Source of the DNA: Pycnococcus provasolii
Taxonomy: Eukaryota; Chlorophyta; Pseudoscourfieldiophyceae; Pseudoscourfieldiales; Pycnococcaceae
DNA: 64,000 bases
Assembly (NCBI GenBank): GCA_938743325.2
Contig: OW568896.1
Coordinates: 407,501-471,500, forward strand
Direction of reading: 5' to 3'
Positions 18,896-28,648 of the stretch are shown piece after piece. Under the pieces are notes generated by a model. That model made no database searches. It was given only the letters and a program-made list of their open reading frames with translations, and was not told the origin of the DNA. A program made the translations under genes and the position numbers. How positions within the stretch are numbered: position 1 is the first letter of the stretch; the number at the start of each line of letters is the position of its first letter.

Positions 18896-20482
18896 TCAAC
18901 GAAGCATGATTGCCGCCACCGGTGCAGCCAACGCGCACACGCCCGCGCTGATCCAGTATGCCTCCGCGCCTGCGTTGTAAGACGCACTCGGACGCGCCAC
19001 GAACGCCTTGAACGCCTGCGCGCCCCCCACGCTGCTGATGGCGCCCGCCAACGCGCCTGCAGCTTGTATGCATCCCTGCGCCTGACCCTGCATCTTCGGG
19101 GATACCAAACCCGCGACGTATGCCACAAGAATGGGATGCGTCGCGCCGAGAAACATGCCGAGCATGAGCAGCGTTGCCATCAACGAATTCACGCTTAGTG
19201 AAAATGCAACCTGTTGCGCGGAAGATAGCAACGCAAGCACCGCCACGCCCCACGAAACGCCGAGAATACGTTGCGTGAGCTGTGCCCCAACCGTCGCCCA
19301 GATCAGCACGCCAAGTCCCATGACGCCAAGAGCCGTGCTCATTTCGCGCACGTTGAAGCCCAACGAAAGGACCAAGAATTGCTGCGTGATGACTTGCATT
19401 CCTTGGAGCGCGTAGCTTAGGAATGCACCAGCAAGTGCCGTGCCGAACAATTGGCGGCTTGACCAAACGAGGCGAACGGCAGTCAGTGTCCCATCGCGTC
19501 CAAAGAGCACCTCCGCCACGGCAGAGCGAGGAAGCATGTGTCGGTTAGATGCTGAGAGCGTCTCGGGCAAGAACATCGCCCAAACGAAGGCGATGAAAAT
19601 GATCGAGCTGCCAGCAACAATTGCCGTCTCTGCGTCGAGGACAGAAGCAACCGGAGCACCTATGACGACGGCAATGGACAAGCTGCTGAGGTAAAGTCCG
19701 GCGAGCGCCGTTCGCACGAGCTCAGGATGGTCGTCCTTTTCCGTAACATCTGCTATGGCGGAAGTCATGGCGATATCCGTCGCCTGCTGTGGAGCGATGA
19801 TTGACGCGACGATGTTCAACGAGTAGTACAGGAACAACGAGATGTTCGCCTTGGCGTACAGCAGAAGTCCAAGTGCGGGCAAGACGTCGCCGACGAGTGT
19901 CCACTGGGCGAGCGGACGACGACCCCACGCATCACTGAGTCGTCCTAAGATTGGTCCAAGGACGAATCCTGCAAGCAAACCACCTGCCGCGGAGGCGCTT
20001 TGCCACTCCGCGGTCCGTCCGCTCGCCTGTCGGCATTCCGCTTGAAGCGCATCTGCTGTTGCTGTGGTCGCGTTGACGACAAACTGCTGTGCCACCTCGT
20101 CGCACAACGTTGCGTTGTTGCTCTTATGATTGCATGCCGCTTCGAGGCGCGCGCATTCGTCCCACAGGTTCAGCACGCCATTTTTGGATTCGCGAAGAAA
20201 AAATGTGTTGCTGACGTATGGCAGGTGCACGACGTATAGAAACAGCGAGATGCGCGTCATCAGCGTGATGAGAAAGAGCTGTACGATGAATGCGCGATTT
20301 TTGCAGGCGGCGTAGACGCACCGCCTGAGAAACGACGCTTGTTTGTGTTGGTAGACGACGAACGATGGTGTCTTGTTGAAATCGGAAGAGCGCGACGAGA
20401 GCTGTGCAGCGTCCGTTGATTCTTCGTCCGAAGAAGCGGGCGGTGGCTGCAGCTGCGGCTCCGGCTGGGTGGTGAGCTCCAT
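18896..20482 (-). CDS. Major facilitator superfamily transporter (TetA/HIAT1-like)
   Basis: 528-residue polytopic membrane protein. After a roughly 90-residue cytosolic Gln/Pro/Ser-rich leader come hydrophobic helices. The MFS A-motif-like LGRLSDAWGRRPL lies after helix 2, and helix pairs continue to the C-terminus (YWISAGVCALAAPVAAIML). A large loop with paired Cys and NNAT sits between the first two helices, which suggests a lumenal or extracellular glycosylated loop. It resembles drug:H+ antiporter or HIAT1-type carriers more than sugar porters, so a sugar substrate is inferred only from its place between SPP and SPS. ATG 20482 was chosen; the longer frame begins at GTG. Confidence 0.85.
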   Translation of the reverse strand: MELTTQPEPQLQPPPASSDEESTDAAQLSSRSSDFNKTPSFVVYQHKQASFLRRCVYAACKNRAFIVQLFLITLMTRISLFLYVVHLPYVSNTFFLRESKNGVLNLWDECARLEAACNHKSNNATLCDEVAQQFVVNATTATADALQAECRQASGRTAEWQSASAAGGLLAGFVLGPILGRLSDAWGRRPLAQWTLVGDVLPALGLLLYAKANISLFLYYSLNIVASIIAPQQATDIAMTSAIADVTEKDDHPELVRTALAGLYLSSLSIAVVIGAPVASVLDAETAIVAGSSIIFIAFVWAMFLPETLSASNRHMLPRSAVAEVLFGRDGTLTAVRLVWSSRQLFGTALAGAFLSYALQGMQVITQQFLVLSLGFNVREMSTALGVMGLGVLIWATVGAQLTQRILGVSWGVAVLALLSSAQQVAFSLSVNSLMATLLMLGMFLGATHPILVAYVAGLVSPKMQGQAQGCIQAAGALAGAISSVGGAQAFKAFVARPSASYNAGAEAYWISAGVCALAAPVAAIMLR

Positions 20483-22032
20483 GGTTGTAACTTGTAGTAG
20501 CACCACCACCTCCTTCAGATCCGTACAGCTTCTACAACACCAAGACGCAGAGCTACACGAAAGAAAACTGCGAGCAGGCAGGTGCGGTCGTCGTCCTTGG
20601 TCTGTGTGGTGACGAGAATAAGTGCGCACTCATCACTGCTATTCGGTTTTTTTCGTATTCGGTTTTTCAGGTTCAATTTTATGTGAAGCGAATCCCCAGA
20701 GTTTTTTTTTTAAGGATAAGCAGACTAACCTTAGTCATTAAGTGAAGCTTTCATGTCGCGTTCTTCCCAAACAAACACTGCTAACTGCAACGTGAGGTAG
20801 TAGTCAACTCCAACAAGCTCTCATCAAGCCTCATCAAACCAAGTGAGGATTCCCTCAAGTGGCGTAGTAGTCGCGACGGGACGTCCAAACACGCCAATAA
20901 GCTGAGACACGCGGGATCAGCTTCGCGGGATAAGCTTCTTCGTCATCGCTTAAGGCAGGTCATGCCCAGAGTAAAGACAAGTGCCTTGCGTGCGTGCGTG
21001 TGCGTGCATGCATGACATATCGCGCATCACCATCACGTATACACCGGCTAGGAGGCGGAGGAGGCCACGGGAGGTGGGTGAGTTGGACCACTTCACCTTG
21101 CAGGGGAAAAGTGAAGAACCACATTCCCTCATTGCGTTGACGTTGGTGGAGGTGGTCAGGACTCAAGCGCCACCCGCAATCCGACAGTTGCCTGGCCTTG
21201 CCCGCCCCGCCCACCAACAACATTTCAAGCAAGTGGCCGATCTCCTCCTCCCCCTCTGTAAAAGTTGCGTTTGCGAAGCTTTTTCGCTCTACGGTACAAT
21301 GCCTGCCTGTGCGCCCAAAACACAGCAAAAGCAACCTCCATGCAAACACACCATGTTCCTGCGACCGCGGCCAGTGAGTGACCAGTCCCGAAGTGGAAAC
21401 TTTTAATTGCAGCTTGCAAGCTTTCCCTTTTCAAGCGAGAGATCATCGTGGAGGCTTGAATAATTCGGCGTGAATGACGAGCGTTGGGCGTTGGGCGTTG
21501 GCACACACACAGGTCGTTGGCACTCAGTAGTAGAGGTACTACTCATAGTCAGTGTTGGTGCGTAAAAAAGTGGCGCTGGTGTGCGTGGTAAAACTAAGAA
21601 GTGGCGCTGGTGTGAGTGTGCGTGGTAAAAAATCAAACGCGCTCCCTCCAAAAGGCAAAAGCAACCAACAAAAGCAACCGCCAAAAGCCAACAAAAGCAA
21701 CCTATCCTCCCTCGAAAAGAAAAGAAAAAGTCCAGAGAAGTGAACAAACGTAAGTGAACCCATTTGGTCGGGCAACAGGTGGATCCCCCCCCCCCAGGCC
21801 CCGGCAGCCCCCAGGGAGAAGCATGCTGCGCCCAGGAGCTCCTCTCCGGACAGCCGGACGACGGACGGACGTTTTCTGGACGAATTGATTTCTCTGGACT
21901 TTTTCCCAAGGGGTGCGGATCTTTTTCCCCCCCCGCGCTTCCCTTGTCTTCGCGCGCCCGGGCCTGCTTCGTGTGCATTCCCTTCCCTCTTTCTATTCAT
22001 TTCTACCCTGCCTTTCTGCCTTTCTGTTTTTT
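20483..22032. promoter_or_regulatory. Divergent intergenic region between the MFS and SPS genes
   Basis: 1.55 kb with no supportable gene. Contents include a 9-T run (20701-20709), CTTAAG (20949-20954), GCGT/TGCG repeats near 20990-21010, and CACCTTGCAGGGG (about 21092). AAGTGGCGCTGGTGTG is duplicated at 21568-21583 and 21599-21614, with CGTGGTAAAA after each copy. AACAAAAGCAACC is duplicated at 21667-21679 and 21690-21702. The last 100 bases before the SPS ATG are pyrimidine-rich. It presumably holds promoters for both sugar-related genes. Confidence 0.5.
21568..21702. repeat. Short direct repeats in the SPS upstream region
   Basis: Two copies of AAGTGGCGCTGGTGTG, each followed at 0 or 6 bases by CGTGGTAAAA, and two copies of AACAAAAGCAACC. 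They could be repeated regulatory sites or simple local duplication. Confidence 0.6.
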
Positions 22033-25000
22033 ATGGCGGGTCAGTATGGTGCACCTGGTACCTTGGGTCTTGGATTCGCGTGGGTGGACACGTACCTCGA
22101 AGCATTAACAGATCGTCCCTCCACCATCTCATCTTTCATAGTGGATCATAATAATGCGTCTCATGCGTCTCATAATGGTGGGAGTCCTGGTGGTGGTGGT
22201 GGTGGTGGTGGTGGTAATGCGGGTGGCAATAATGTTTCACATGCGTCGTCGCAGTTTGACCCGTCCGTTCCGTTCTTCGTCTCCCAGGCGTCACAAGCAC
22301 CTCCTGAGGCACTCGCGAGAGCGTGGAGAAAGTCGTCGGTGGGAACGTCGCTGTTCGGTGGACTCGCCGCGTCGGAAAAGGAACACCGACTCACGAACTG
22401 CTCGTGGAGGCTCTGGGGAATCGCGCTCACCAAGGAACGGGCGGCGTGCGCAAGGCTCACGCAGCGTGCCGCCGCGGGATACGGAACGGAAATTCCGGAA
22501 GACTCCGACGTCGAAGACGACAGAAACGAGTCATCCACGTCGCTGAAAAATGCCGCATCCTCCGGGGAAGATGAACCTGAAATTAAGGAGGAGGCTCCTT
22601 CGGAACTTCCACTCTGGAGACAGCCAACCATCACGTGGGCACCACCTCGCATCACGCCCAACCTGTACGTCGTCATGGTGTCCATCCACGGACTCGTGCG
22701 TGGCGAGGAGATGGAACTGGGCAAGGATGCAGATACGGGTGGACAGGTGAAGTACGTCGTCGACATGGCGCGAGAACTGGGAAGGCACCCGCACGTTGCG
22801 CGCGTTGACCTGTTCACGCGACTCGTGGGGCCAAATATTGACGGCGTCGACGAGTCCTACAGCGTGCCGCTCGAGCCGCTCGACGGGCCGGACGGACGAA
22901 GCTTCGTTCGACGTCTGCAGTGCGGCGATTCGTCGGTATACTACCCCAAGGAGCAGCTGTGGCCGCACCTGCGCGAGTACAGCGACAGGTGCGTTCCCGT
23001 CATCCAGCAAACGCTCGCGGCGCTGAATGCCCAATCCGACGACCGAATTCGACTCGCGTGCGTGCACGGCCACTACGCCGACGCGGGCGAGATTGCCGCA
23101 AACGTCGCATGCACGCTCGGCGTTCCCATGGTTCTCACGGGGCACAGCCTCGGGCGCAACAAGCTCGAGCACCTGCTTCGGGGAGGCCGCATCTCGCCCG
23201 CCGAGGTGGAAAAGAAGTACAACATCAGCCGGCGCATCGAAGGCGAAGAGCGCGCGCTGAATGTCGCGGACATCGTCATCACGTCCACCGCGCAGGAAAT
23301 TGCGGAGCAGTGGGCACTGTACGACGGCTACGCACCTCGCCTGGCATCCGTGCTTCGCAAGACGGCTGCCAGCACGAGGTACGGACGCTCGATGGCTCTG
23401 ATGAAGGTGATCCCACCGGGCGTTGGTGGCCTCGAATTGGAGGCGGACGGCGGGCAGGCGGATGGCGCCACCGCCACGGAGAATGGAGGAGGCGGGGGAG
23501 ATGCGTCGGAAGGAAACGGTGGCACCGGCAACGAGGAAGGGTCGATGCGGAAAGAGGGCATGATGATGCGCCGCGATGGATCCGTCTCCAGCTCCATGGC
23601 TGACCTCATGCAAGCAGCCCCGGAGCCGGCGGTGTGGGATGCCATCAACCGATTCCTTCGGTCGCCGGGTAAGCCGGTCATTCTCGCAATGTGCCGTCCC
23701 GATGCCAAGAAGAACGTCGCCAGCCTCGTCAAGGCGTACGGATCCACGCCGGGGCTCAAAGATCTTGCAAATCTCGTGCTCGTTCTCGGCACGCGAGGGA
23801 GCGTCGAGGAGCTGTCCGTTGGTGCGCAGTCTGTCGTCGACGACATCTTCCGCCTCATCGACCGCTACGACATCTACGGTTCCGTCGCGTGTCCCAAGCA
23901 TCACACGCAGGCGGATGTTCCCGACATCTACAGGCTTGCGTACGCCACCGGCGGCGTGTTCGTCAACGTCGCGCTGCAGGAGCCGTTCGGGCTCACGCTC
24001 ATCGAGGCGGCTAGCCACGGCGTTCCGATCGTCGCGACATGCCACGGCGGTCCGGTGGACATTCATCGCACACTGCGCAATGGAACGCTCGTCGAGCCGC
24101 GCGACGTCAAGGCGATTGGCGCGGCGCTCCTGGGCCTCGTCACAGACCGCGACAAGTGGAACGAGTGCTCGAGGAGCGGCCTGGCGTCGATTCACAAGTA
24201 CAGCTGGAAGTCACACTGCGAGAAGTACATCGATGCCGTGGTGAGGTGCCGCGGAGGCGAGGGTTCCGCCGCGAGTTTTGTGGCGGGCCCGCTCACGCCG
24301 ACGCGAACAGGAAGCGCCCGATTCGAGTTCGAAGCTAACATTAGGGATGAGGTGGAACGCCCCGGATCCGCCACCGAACGCCCCACCACCACCGCCTCCG
24401 CCGCCGCCGCCGCAGCCGAATACTCCATGAGTGGCACGCACAGTGACGGCGAGGTGACAATGAATCTAGCCGGCGACGCGGGCGAGGATGTCGGAATTGG
24501 AATGTCCATTCCGTCGTTATCCTCGCGGCTCCGCGACGACGGTGGCGGGTACGCAAGCGACAGCGCGCTGCTTCCCGATCCATCGCCGAAGGACGCTGCG
24601 AACCTCATGGCCCACCAACCATGGCACAAAGTTGACGACCATGCCGATGCGGCCATCGACTGGATGGGAAGCAGCTACGATCGCGCGAACAGCCTTGCAA
24701 ATGAAACGGGCGGGAGCCCGACGGCAAGCTTGAGATCGGGGATGGACGAGCTTCCATCTCCAGCCCCGCTACTCGTCGTGGCGGTTGACAGCTGCGCGGT
24801 TGAGATTGGCGCTCGTGCTCTCGCAAATGCGCTTCGCGAGATGGACGAGGGTGAAGGGCACGATCGCAAATTTGAGGTTGGCGCGGCATCCGAGGTGCCG
24901 ATCGAGGTGCTTGCCGCCGCGTTGGAGGCGGAGGGCGAGAAGCTCAGCCGGCTGGCGTTCGCTACAGCCGCGGCGGGAACGGAGCTGTACGTGCCCAGCG

Positions 25001-25749
25001 CCGAGATGGACGGTGAGATGGAGCGCTTCGCTCCTTGGGTGGAGCACGTGAGCTTCCGCTGGCGAGGCGAGGGATTCCGACGTGGTATGCGCCACGCCGG
25101 TCGCGGCTGGTTGGAGCTGGATGAGGACAGCAGCACGGAGCTTCTGCTGGCGTACCGCACGGTGAGCGAGGCGGATGCGAGTGTCGAAGGCGCGGGAGTG
25201 GTGGATCGCCTCGCGGTTTTGAGAAGACGTCTGCGCACGCGCGGTCTGCACTGCAGCATTGTGCTTTCCAGGGCACAGCTCGGCAGCGCCGAGTACCTGC
25301 TGCAGCTGCTGCCAAGCCGCGCAGGCCGAGCGTCGGCGTTGCGCTTCTTCTGCGCCGCGACGAGGCGTGATTTGGCAAAGGACGTCGTGATTGTTGCACC
25401 CTCTGCCGACGTGATAATCTCGAACGAGGGAGCGTCGAACAGCATAGGCCGATTCTTCTCTTGGCTGACGGGTCTCGGCGAGTCCGGCTCCGCCCCACGT
25501 GTGATTTCAGGTGCTCGAACGAAGGGCGCGTCGGGAGAGAGCCGTCTGGCGAGCCAGCTTGCGACGCAGAGCGACTACGAGGCGCTCGTGCTTGAGGGTG
25601 CGCAGCGTTCCGTCGTCGTAAGCAGCGGTTCGGAGAAGAGCAGCGAGAGCAGTTTTCCGACTGGCGGCGTGACGCTCGTGGACGACGTGCTAGAGGCTGT
25701 GAACAGAGGCACGTCGTTGCTGTTTCAAGTAGAGCCGAGCTTTGAGTGA
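22033..25749 (+). CDS. SPS: Sucrose-phosphate synthase (plant type, GT4)
   Basis: Transfers glucose from UDP-glucose to fructose-6-phosphate, giving sucrose-6-phosphate. The 1238-residue product has a His/Asn/Gly-rich leader with a Gly run, then an SPS N-terminal region. The retaining glycosyltransferase begins at about residue 215 with VSIHGLVRGEEMELGKDADTG and includes TGHSLGRNKLE, the second half with CRPDAKKNV, and QEPFGLTLIEAASHG with the conserved EX7E. A non-conserved acidic linker (about 755-890) leads to a C-terminal SPP-like domain (about 905-1238) that begins LLVVAVDSC. The catalytic HAD Asp pair is not apparent, as in other plant-type SPS. The ATG at 22033 was chosen because the upstream frame is low complexity. 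SPP lies nearby and FLO7-like is 166 bases downstream on the same strand. Confidence 0.95.
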   Translation: MAGQYGAPGTLGLGFAWVDTYLEALTDRPSTISSFIVDHNNASHASHNGGSPGGGGGGGGGNAGGNNVSHASSQFDPSVPFFVSQASQAPPEALARAWRKSSVGTSLFGGLAASEKEHRLTNCSWRLWGIALTKERAACARLTQRAAAGYGTEIPEDSDVEDDRNESSTSLKNAASSGEDEPEIKEEAPSELPLWRQPTITWAPPRITPNLYVVMVSIHGLVRGEEMELGKDADTGGQVKYVVDMARELGRHPHVARVDLFTRLVGPNIDGVDESYSVPLEPLDGPDGRSFVRRLQCGDSSVYYPKEQLWPHLREYSDRCVPVIQQTLAALNAQSDDRIRLACVHGHYADAGEIAANVACTLGVPMVLTGHSLGRNKLEHLLRGGRISPAEVEKKYNISRRIEGEERALNVADIVITSTAQEIAEQWALYDGYAPRLASVLRKTAASTRYGRSMALMKVIPPGVGGLELEADGGQADGATATENGGGGGDASEGNGGTGNEEGSMRKEGMMMRRDGSVSSSMADLMQAAPEPAVWDAINRFLRSPGKPVILAMCRPDAKKNVASLVKAYGSTPGLKDLANLVLVLGTRGSVEELSVGAQSVVDDIFRLIDRYDIYGSVACPKHHTQADVPDIYRLAYATGGVFVNVALQEPFGLTLIEAASHGVPIVATCHGGPVDIHRTLRNGTLVEPRDVKAIGAALLGLVTDRDKWNECSRSGLASIHKYSWKSHCEKYIDAVVRCRGGEGSAASFVAGPLTPTRTGSARFEFEANIRDEVERPGSATERPTTTASAAAAAAEYSMSGTHSDGEVTMNLAGDAGEDVGIGMSIPSLSSRLRDDGGGYASDSALLPDPSPKDAANLMAHQPWHKVDDHADAAIDWMGSSYDRANSLANETGGSPTASLRSGMDELPSPAPLLVVAVDSCAVEIGARALANALREMDEGEGHDRKFEVGAASEVPIEVLAAALEAEGEKLSRLAFATAAAGTELYVPSAEMDGEMERFAPWVEHVSFRWRGEGFRRGMRHAGRGWLELDEDSSTELLLAYRTVSEADASVEGAGVVDRLAVLRRRLRTRGLHCSIVLSRAQLGSAEYLLQLLPSRAGRASALRFFCAATRRDLAKDVVIVAPSADVIISNEGASNSIGRFFSWLTGLGESGSAPRVISGARTKGASGESRLASQLATQSDYEALVLEGAQRSVVVSSGSEKSSESSFPTGGVTLVDDVLEAVNRGTSLLFQVEPSFE
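22187..22217 (+). repeat. (GGT)n microsatellite encoding a Gly run in SPS
   Basis: About ten in-frame GGT codons in the N-terminal leader of SPS. Confidence 0.85.
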
Positions 25750-25915
25750 CATTTGAAGACGCACACATATGATTTTTTGTAACTACCGTACGGGTAACCC
25801 CGAATTCCAATTGGAACTTCTAAGGTACTTTTTTCTAAGGTAGATTTGGCGCTGCTGCTGAGGTGTCACCCCCTCCCCTCCCTCCCCTTCCCCTCGGCCC
25901 CTTCCCTGGCACCAG

Positions 25916-26887
25916 ATGGCCATGATGGCGTCGCCCTCGTCCTCGCCCTCGCCGTCGTCCTTGTCCATGTTACTGCCCTGCCTGCGCTCGTGGCTGTCCT
26001 CTACGCCCAGCGCTCTGTCCTCCCTGCTATTGTGCTCATCTTTCAACCAAATGTCCCGGGACTTGTCCCTCGATGATATTCTCCATAGTGTACCTCTCGA
26101 CCACATGGCGTTCCGCACGCTGTCCATCACAGGGGGTGTCGCACCCGTCATCGCGTTCCTGGAGTCGCTCGGATTCACGCAAACGCATGAAACGTTGACG
26201 TTTGCTTCCAAGCACGTTGCCGCGACTTGGCTGCGCCCTCCAAACTTCACGAACGGGAACGGGAACGGGGGAGGGGGTGGGGGCACTTTGTACTACCCGC
26301 GAATCTTCGTTTCGGAACTCAACGTGAGTGCACTACCACCCCAGGCGGCGGAGGCGCTCGTGCGCGTCGTGAGCGGTGGAAGTGGACAAGTGCCCGTGCT
26401 GACGGCGGAGATGGCAGGAAGATGCATATGCGAGGGGCTGCGACCGTGGCCGTATCCTACAAAGGCAGACTATGACGCTATTCTGGCTCACAGTGACTAC
26501 GGCGCGTGGACAGCGGCGCACGCCTTGAACCTCAACCACGCGGCGGTGGCCATTCACAGACTTGCACGCGAATTTTCAAACGCAAGCAAGCTCGCCGACG
26601 CTCTCAAGCTGCAGCACGTCACACTCAGCGAAGCGGGCGGTATCATTAAAACATCCCCGGACGGCCTTCTGCTGCAGTTTGCGACGCAGGCTGACGCGGT
26701 GGAAGTGCCGTTCGCGGACGGCACAGCCGCGGTGAGTGGCGCGTACATCGAATTCGCAGAACGAAGGCCGCTTCCCGGCTTTCGCCACATTCCGTCAGGT
26801 ACGTGGGACGAGTACTCTCACCTGCGAGACGGATTTGAAACTGGTAGTGCAGACCGTATTTTTGAGGCGACGCAGGCTAAAGCATGA
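25916..26887 (+). CDS. 2-oxoadipate dioxygenase/decarboxylase-like protein (DUF1338, FLO7/HglS family)
   Basis: The family (bacterial HglS/YdcJ, plant FLO7) converts 2-oxoadipate to D-2-hydroxyglutarate in lysine breakdown using Fe(II). The rice member sits in amyloplasts and affects starch. The 323-residue product shows the family order: LDHMAFRTL at about 60 (metal His), ATWLRPP, PRIFVSEL, AHALNLNHAAVAIHRL (second His, about 205), SEAGGIIKTSPDGLLLQFAT, and SGAYIEFAERRPLPGF (metal Glu, about 277). It ends in RDGFETGSADRIFEATQ. The first 45 residues are Ser/Leu-rich without acids, consistent with an organelle transit peptide. It starts 166 bases after SPS on the same strand and converges on the TPH coiled-coil gene. 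Confidence 0.9.
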   Translation: MAMMASPSSSPSPSSLSMLLPCLRSWLSSTPSALSSLLLCSSFNQMSRDLSLDDILHSVPLDHMAFRTLSITGGVAPVIAFLESLGFTQTHETLTFASKHVAATWLRPPNFTNGNGNGGGGGGTLYYPRIFVSELNVSALPPQAAEALVRVVSGGSGQVPVLTAEMAGRCICEGLRPWPYPTKADYDAILAHSDYGAWTAAHALNLNHAAVAIHRLAREFSNASKLADALKLQHVTLSEAGGIIKTSPDGLLLQFATQADAVEVPFADGTAAVSGAYIEFAERRPLPGFRHIPSGTWDEYSHLRDGFETGSADRIFEATQAKA

Positions 26888-26916
26888 AGCGCCGCCGCAC
26901 ACCGCCGACAAGTGTG

Positions 26917-26945
26917 TCTGCGTGTGTGTGTTTGTTTGTTTGTTT
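26917..26945. repeat. GT/GTTT simple repeat between convergent genes
   Basis: TGTGTG followed by GTTT units in the shared 3' region of the DUF1338 and coiled-coil genes. Confidence 0.6.
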
Positions 26946-27046
26946 CGCCCCTGCCCTGTCACTACTCTAGTCCAGTAATAAAATAGTAAAGAGAAATGTT
27001 CTTCTACACAGCTGTTCGCCTGTAAATGTTTTTCGTTCAAAAGAGT

Positions 27047-28441
27047 TTAGGTCGCCCTGAGCTTGACGCTGTCAAGCAGGTTCATGTTGATGCGCCGCTC
27101 CGTCTCCGTCATCGCATCCTCTCCCAGCACGCGAACGCGCTTCTCCGTCATCTGCGCCTCGAGGTCCTTGCGATGCTCGATGTTCTGCGAGCGGCGGTAC
27201 GCCTGGCGCGCCCTGTCATTCTCCTTCGCCCGCTCGTCCTTCGTTTTGACCATGTCGAAGAACGCCACCATTTCGCGCTTATCCCGCGCCTCCCTCTCCG
27301 CCTTTGCTCTCTGCTGCATGTCGAGCGTCTGCAGCATCTCGGCGGTCATCGCCTCCTTCTGAATGCGCTTCTCCTCCTGCGCCCGAAGGAATGCCGCCTC
27401 CTTCTCGGCAAACATCCTCGCCTCGAGCTCGTCCGCCGCCTTCGCCTTGGCAATTGCGGCGGCGCCTGCGCTCTCTCCAGCCTTGGCGGCGCGCGCGTGC
27501 GACGCGGCGTACAGCTTCTCGAGAGCCTCGGCGCGATCGCGATCCTGCTTCTCCAGCATGGCGATGTACTCGCGGTTCAGCCTTTCCTGCTCCTCCTTAT
27601 CCGCCTCCTTGATCGCCATCTTGCGCATCTTCTCGCGCGCGTTCTCCTCGAGCGTCAGCTTCATCTCCTCGAGGTGCGCAGCCTTCTTGGCAGCCTTCCT
27701 CCTCTCCTCCTCGGCGAGCGCCTCCTTGGCGCGCTGCAGCTCCCGCTTCTCCTCCTCCCGCTTCATGTACGCGTCGAGCCTCTTTTTGTTGGTGACCGAG
27801 TCGAGCTGTTCCTGGCGCTCCTTTTTGATGGCGGCGTTGTGAACGGCAAGCGTTTCTTGCATCGCCTTGGCCTCCTTTCGTGCGGCAACCTCGTTCGCCT
27901 TGAGCTGCTCGTTCTCGGCAATTTTCTCCTCCTCCTCGCGCTGCAGTCGCTTGTAGTACTCCTCCATCTGCGCGTCGAGCGCGTTGCGTTGGTTCGCCAT
28001 GACCGCCTTCTTGCGCATGGACAACGCCACCTGGTCCTCGACGTGCAGCTCGTGCTCGAGCCTCGCGAGCTCGGCCCACTCGGACGTCGTTCGGTTGTGC
28101 AGGTGCTGGTACTGGTCGTTGCGCGACGGGTCGTTCATGACTGTTCCCGCGGCGTTCGTCGCCGCCCTGGCGGATGCGGTGTACTGCTCATCCTCGACGT
28201 TGAGTACGTGCCTGTTGCCCGCCGCACCCTTGGAGTTTGCCTTTGTCGTTGCCGCCGTCTTGCTCGATGCAGCCTTCGCTTCGTCCGTCTTGCTCGGGAA
28301 GTACCTCTGCGTGTCAACGAGGCACGATCGCGTCTTGGCCGGTTCGAACGGCGTGTGTTTCTGAACGCGGGGAGCGGTGCTGCTTGCGGCTGCCACCTCC
28401 TGCAGGCGCTCGCGGCGCTTCAGGAACGACGCGGTGGGCAT
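27047..28441 (-). CDS. Coiled-coil protein of trichohyalin-plectin-homology (TPH) type, possibly ciliary
   Basis: 464-residue protein. The N-terminal 130 residues are basic and disordered with a short conserved-looking motif (TRSCLVDTQRYFPSKTDE). Residues about 135-440 form a nearly continuous charged coiled coil rich in Glu/Lys/Arg/Ala. The last 40 residues (RRSQNIEHRKDLEAQM then MTETERRINMNLLD) resemble the ends of TPH-domain proteins such as CFAP45/CFAP53/MNS1 that line ciliary doublets. No membrane segment or catalytic motif is seen. The dynein IC2 gene at the right edge supports a flagellated host. The exact orthologue is uncertain, and generic coiled-coil similarity could mislead. Confidence 0.65.
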   Translation of the reverse strand: MPTASFLKRRERLQEVAAASSTAPRVQKHTPFEPAKTRSCLVDTQRYFPSKTDEAKAASSKTAATTKANSKGAAGNRHVLNVEDEQYTASARAATNAAGTVMNDPSRNDQYQHLHNRTTSEWAELARLEHELHVEDQVALSMRKKAVMANQRNALDAQMEEYYKRLQREEEEKIAENEQLKANEVAARKEAKAMQETLAVHNAAIKKERQEQLDSVTNKKRLDAYMKREEEKRELQRAKEALAEEERRKAAKKAAHLEEMKLTLEENAREKMRKMAIKEADKEEQERLNREYIAMLEKQDRDRAEALEKLYAASHARAAKAGESAGAAAIAKAKAADELEARMFAEKEAAFLRAQEEKRIQKEAMTAEMLQTLDMQQRAKAEREARDKREMVAFFDMVKTKDERAKENDRARQAYRRSQNIEHRKDLEAQMTEKRVRVLGEDAMTETERRINMNLLDSVKLRAT

Positions 28442-28540
28442 GATGATGATTTCAGAATGAAACGAGTCTGAAACTACCAGGTAGTCTTAAGGAAACCCGC
28501 TGGAAAGTGACCTTAACAAGGAGCACCGACAAGGCTTAAG

Positions 28541-28648
28541 GAGCTTAAGGCGGACGAGCTTAACGCGGACGAGCTTAACGCGGACGAGCTTAAGGTGGAG
28601 CTTAAGGCCGACGAGCTTAAGGCGGACGAGCTTAAGGCGGACGAGGTT
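28541..28648. repeat. 15-bp minisatellite, unit GAGCTTAAGGCGGAC
   Basis: Six to seven units with small changes (GAGCTTAACGCGGAC) and one shortened unit at about 28590. The unit length is a multiple of three, so both strands stay open across it. One frame reads as pentapeptides of the ELKAD type followed by a KRRR patch, but it has no start codon. Confidence 0.85.

Noticed and set aside
18896-20482. Calling the MFS protein a sucrose transporter
   Set aside because: Motifs resemble TetA/HIAT1-type carriers; only the gene neighbourhood suggests sugar, so the substrate is left open.
22531-24195. 554-codon open frame antisense to SPS
   Set aside because: Overlaps the well-supported SPS catalytic domain; composition is typical of antisense GC3-rich sequence.
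27026-28471. 481-codon open frame antisense to the coiled-coil gene
   Set aside because: Leu/Arg-rich reading of GAG/AAG-rich coiled-coil codons; no conserved domain and no proper start.
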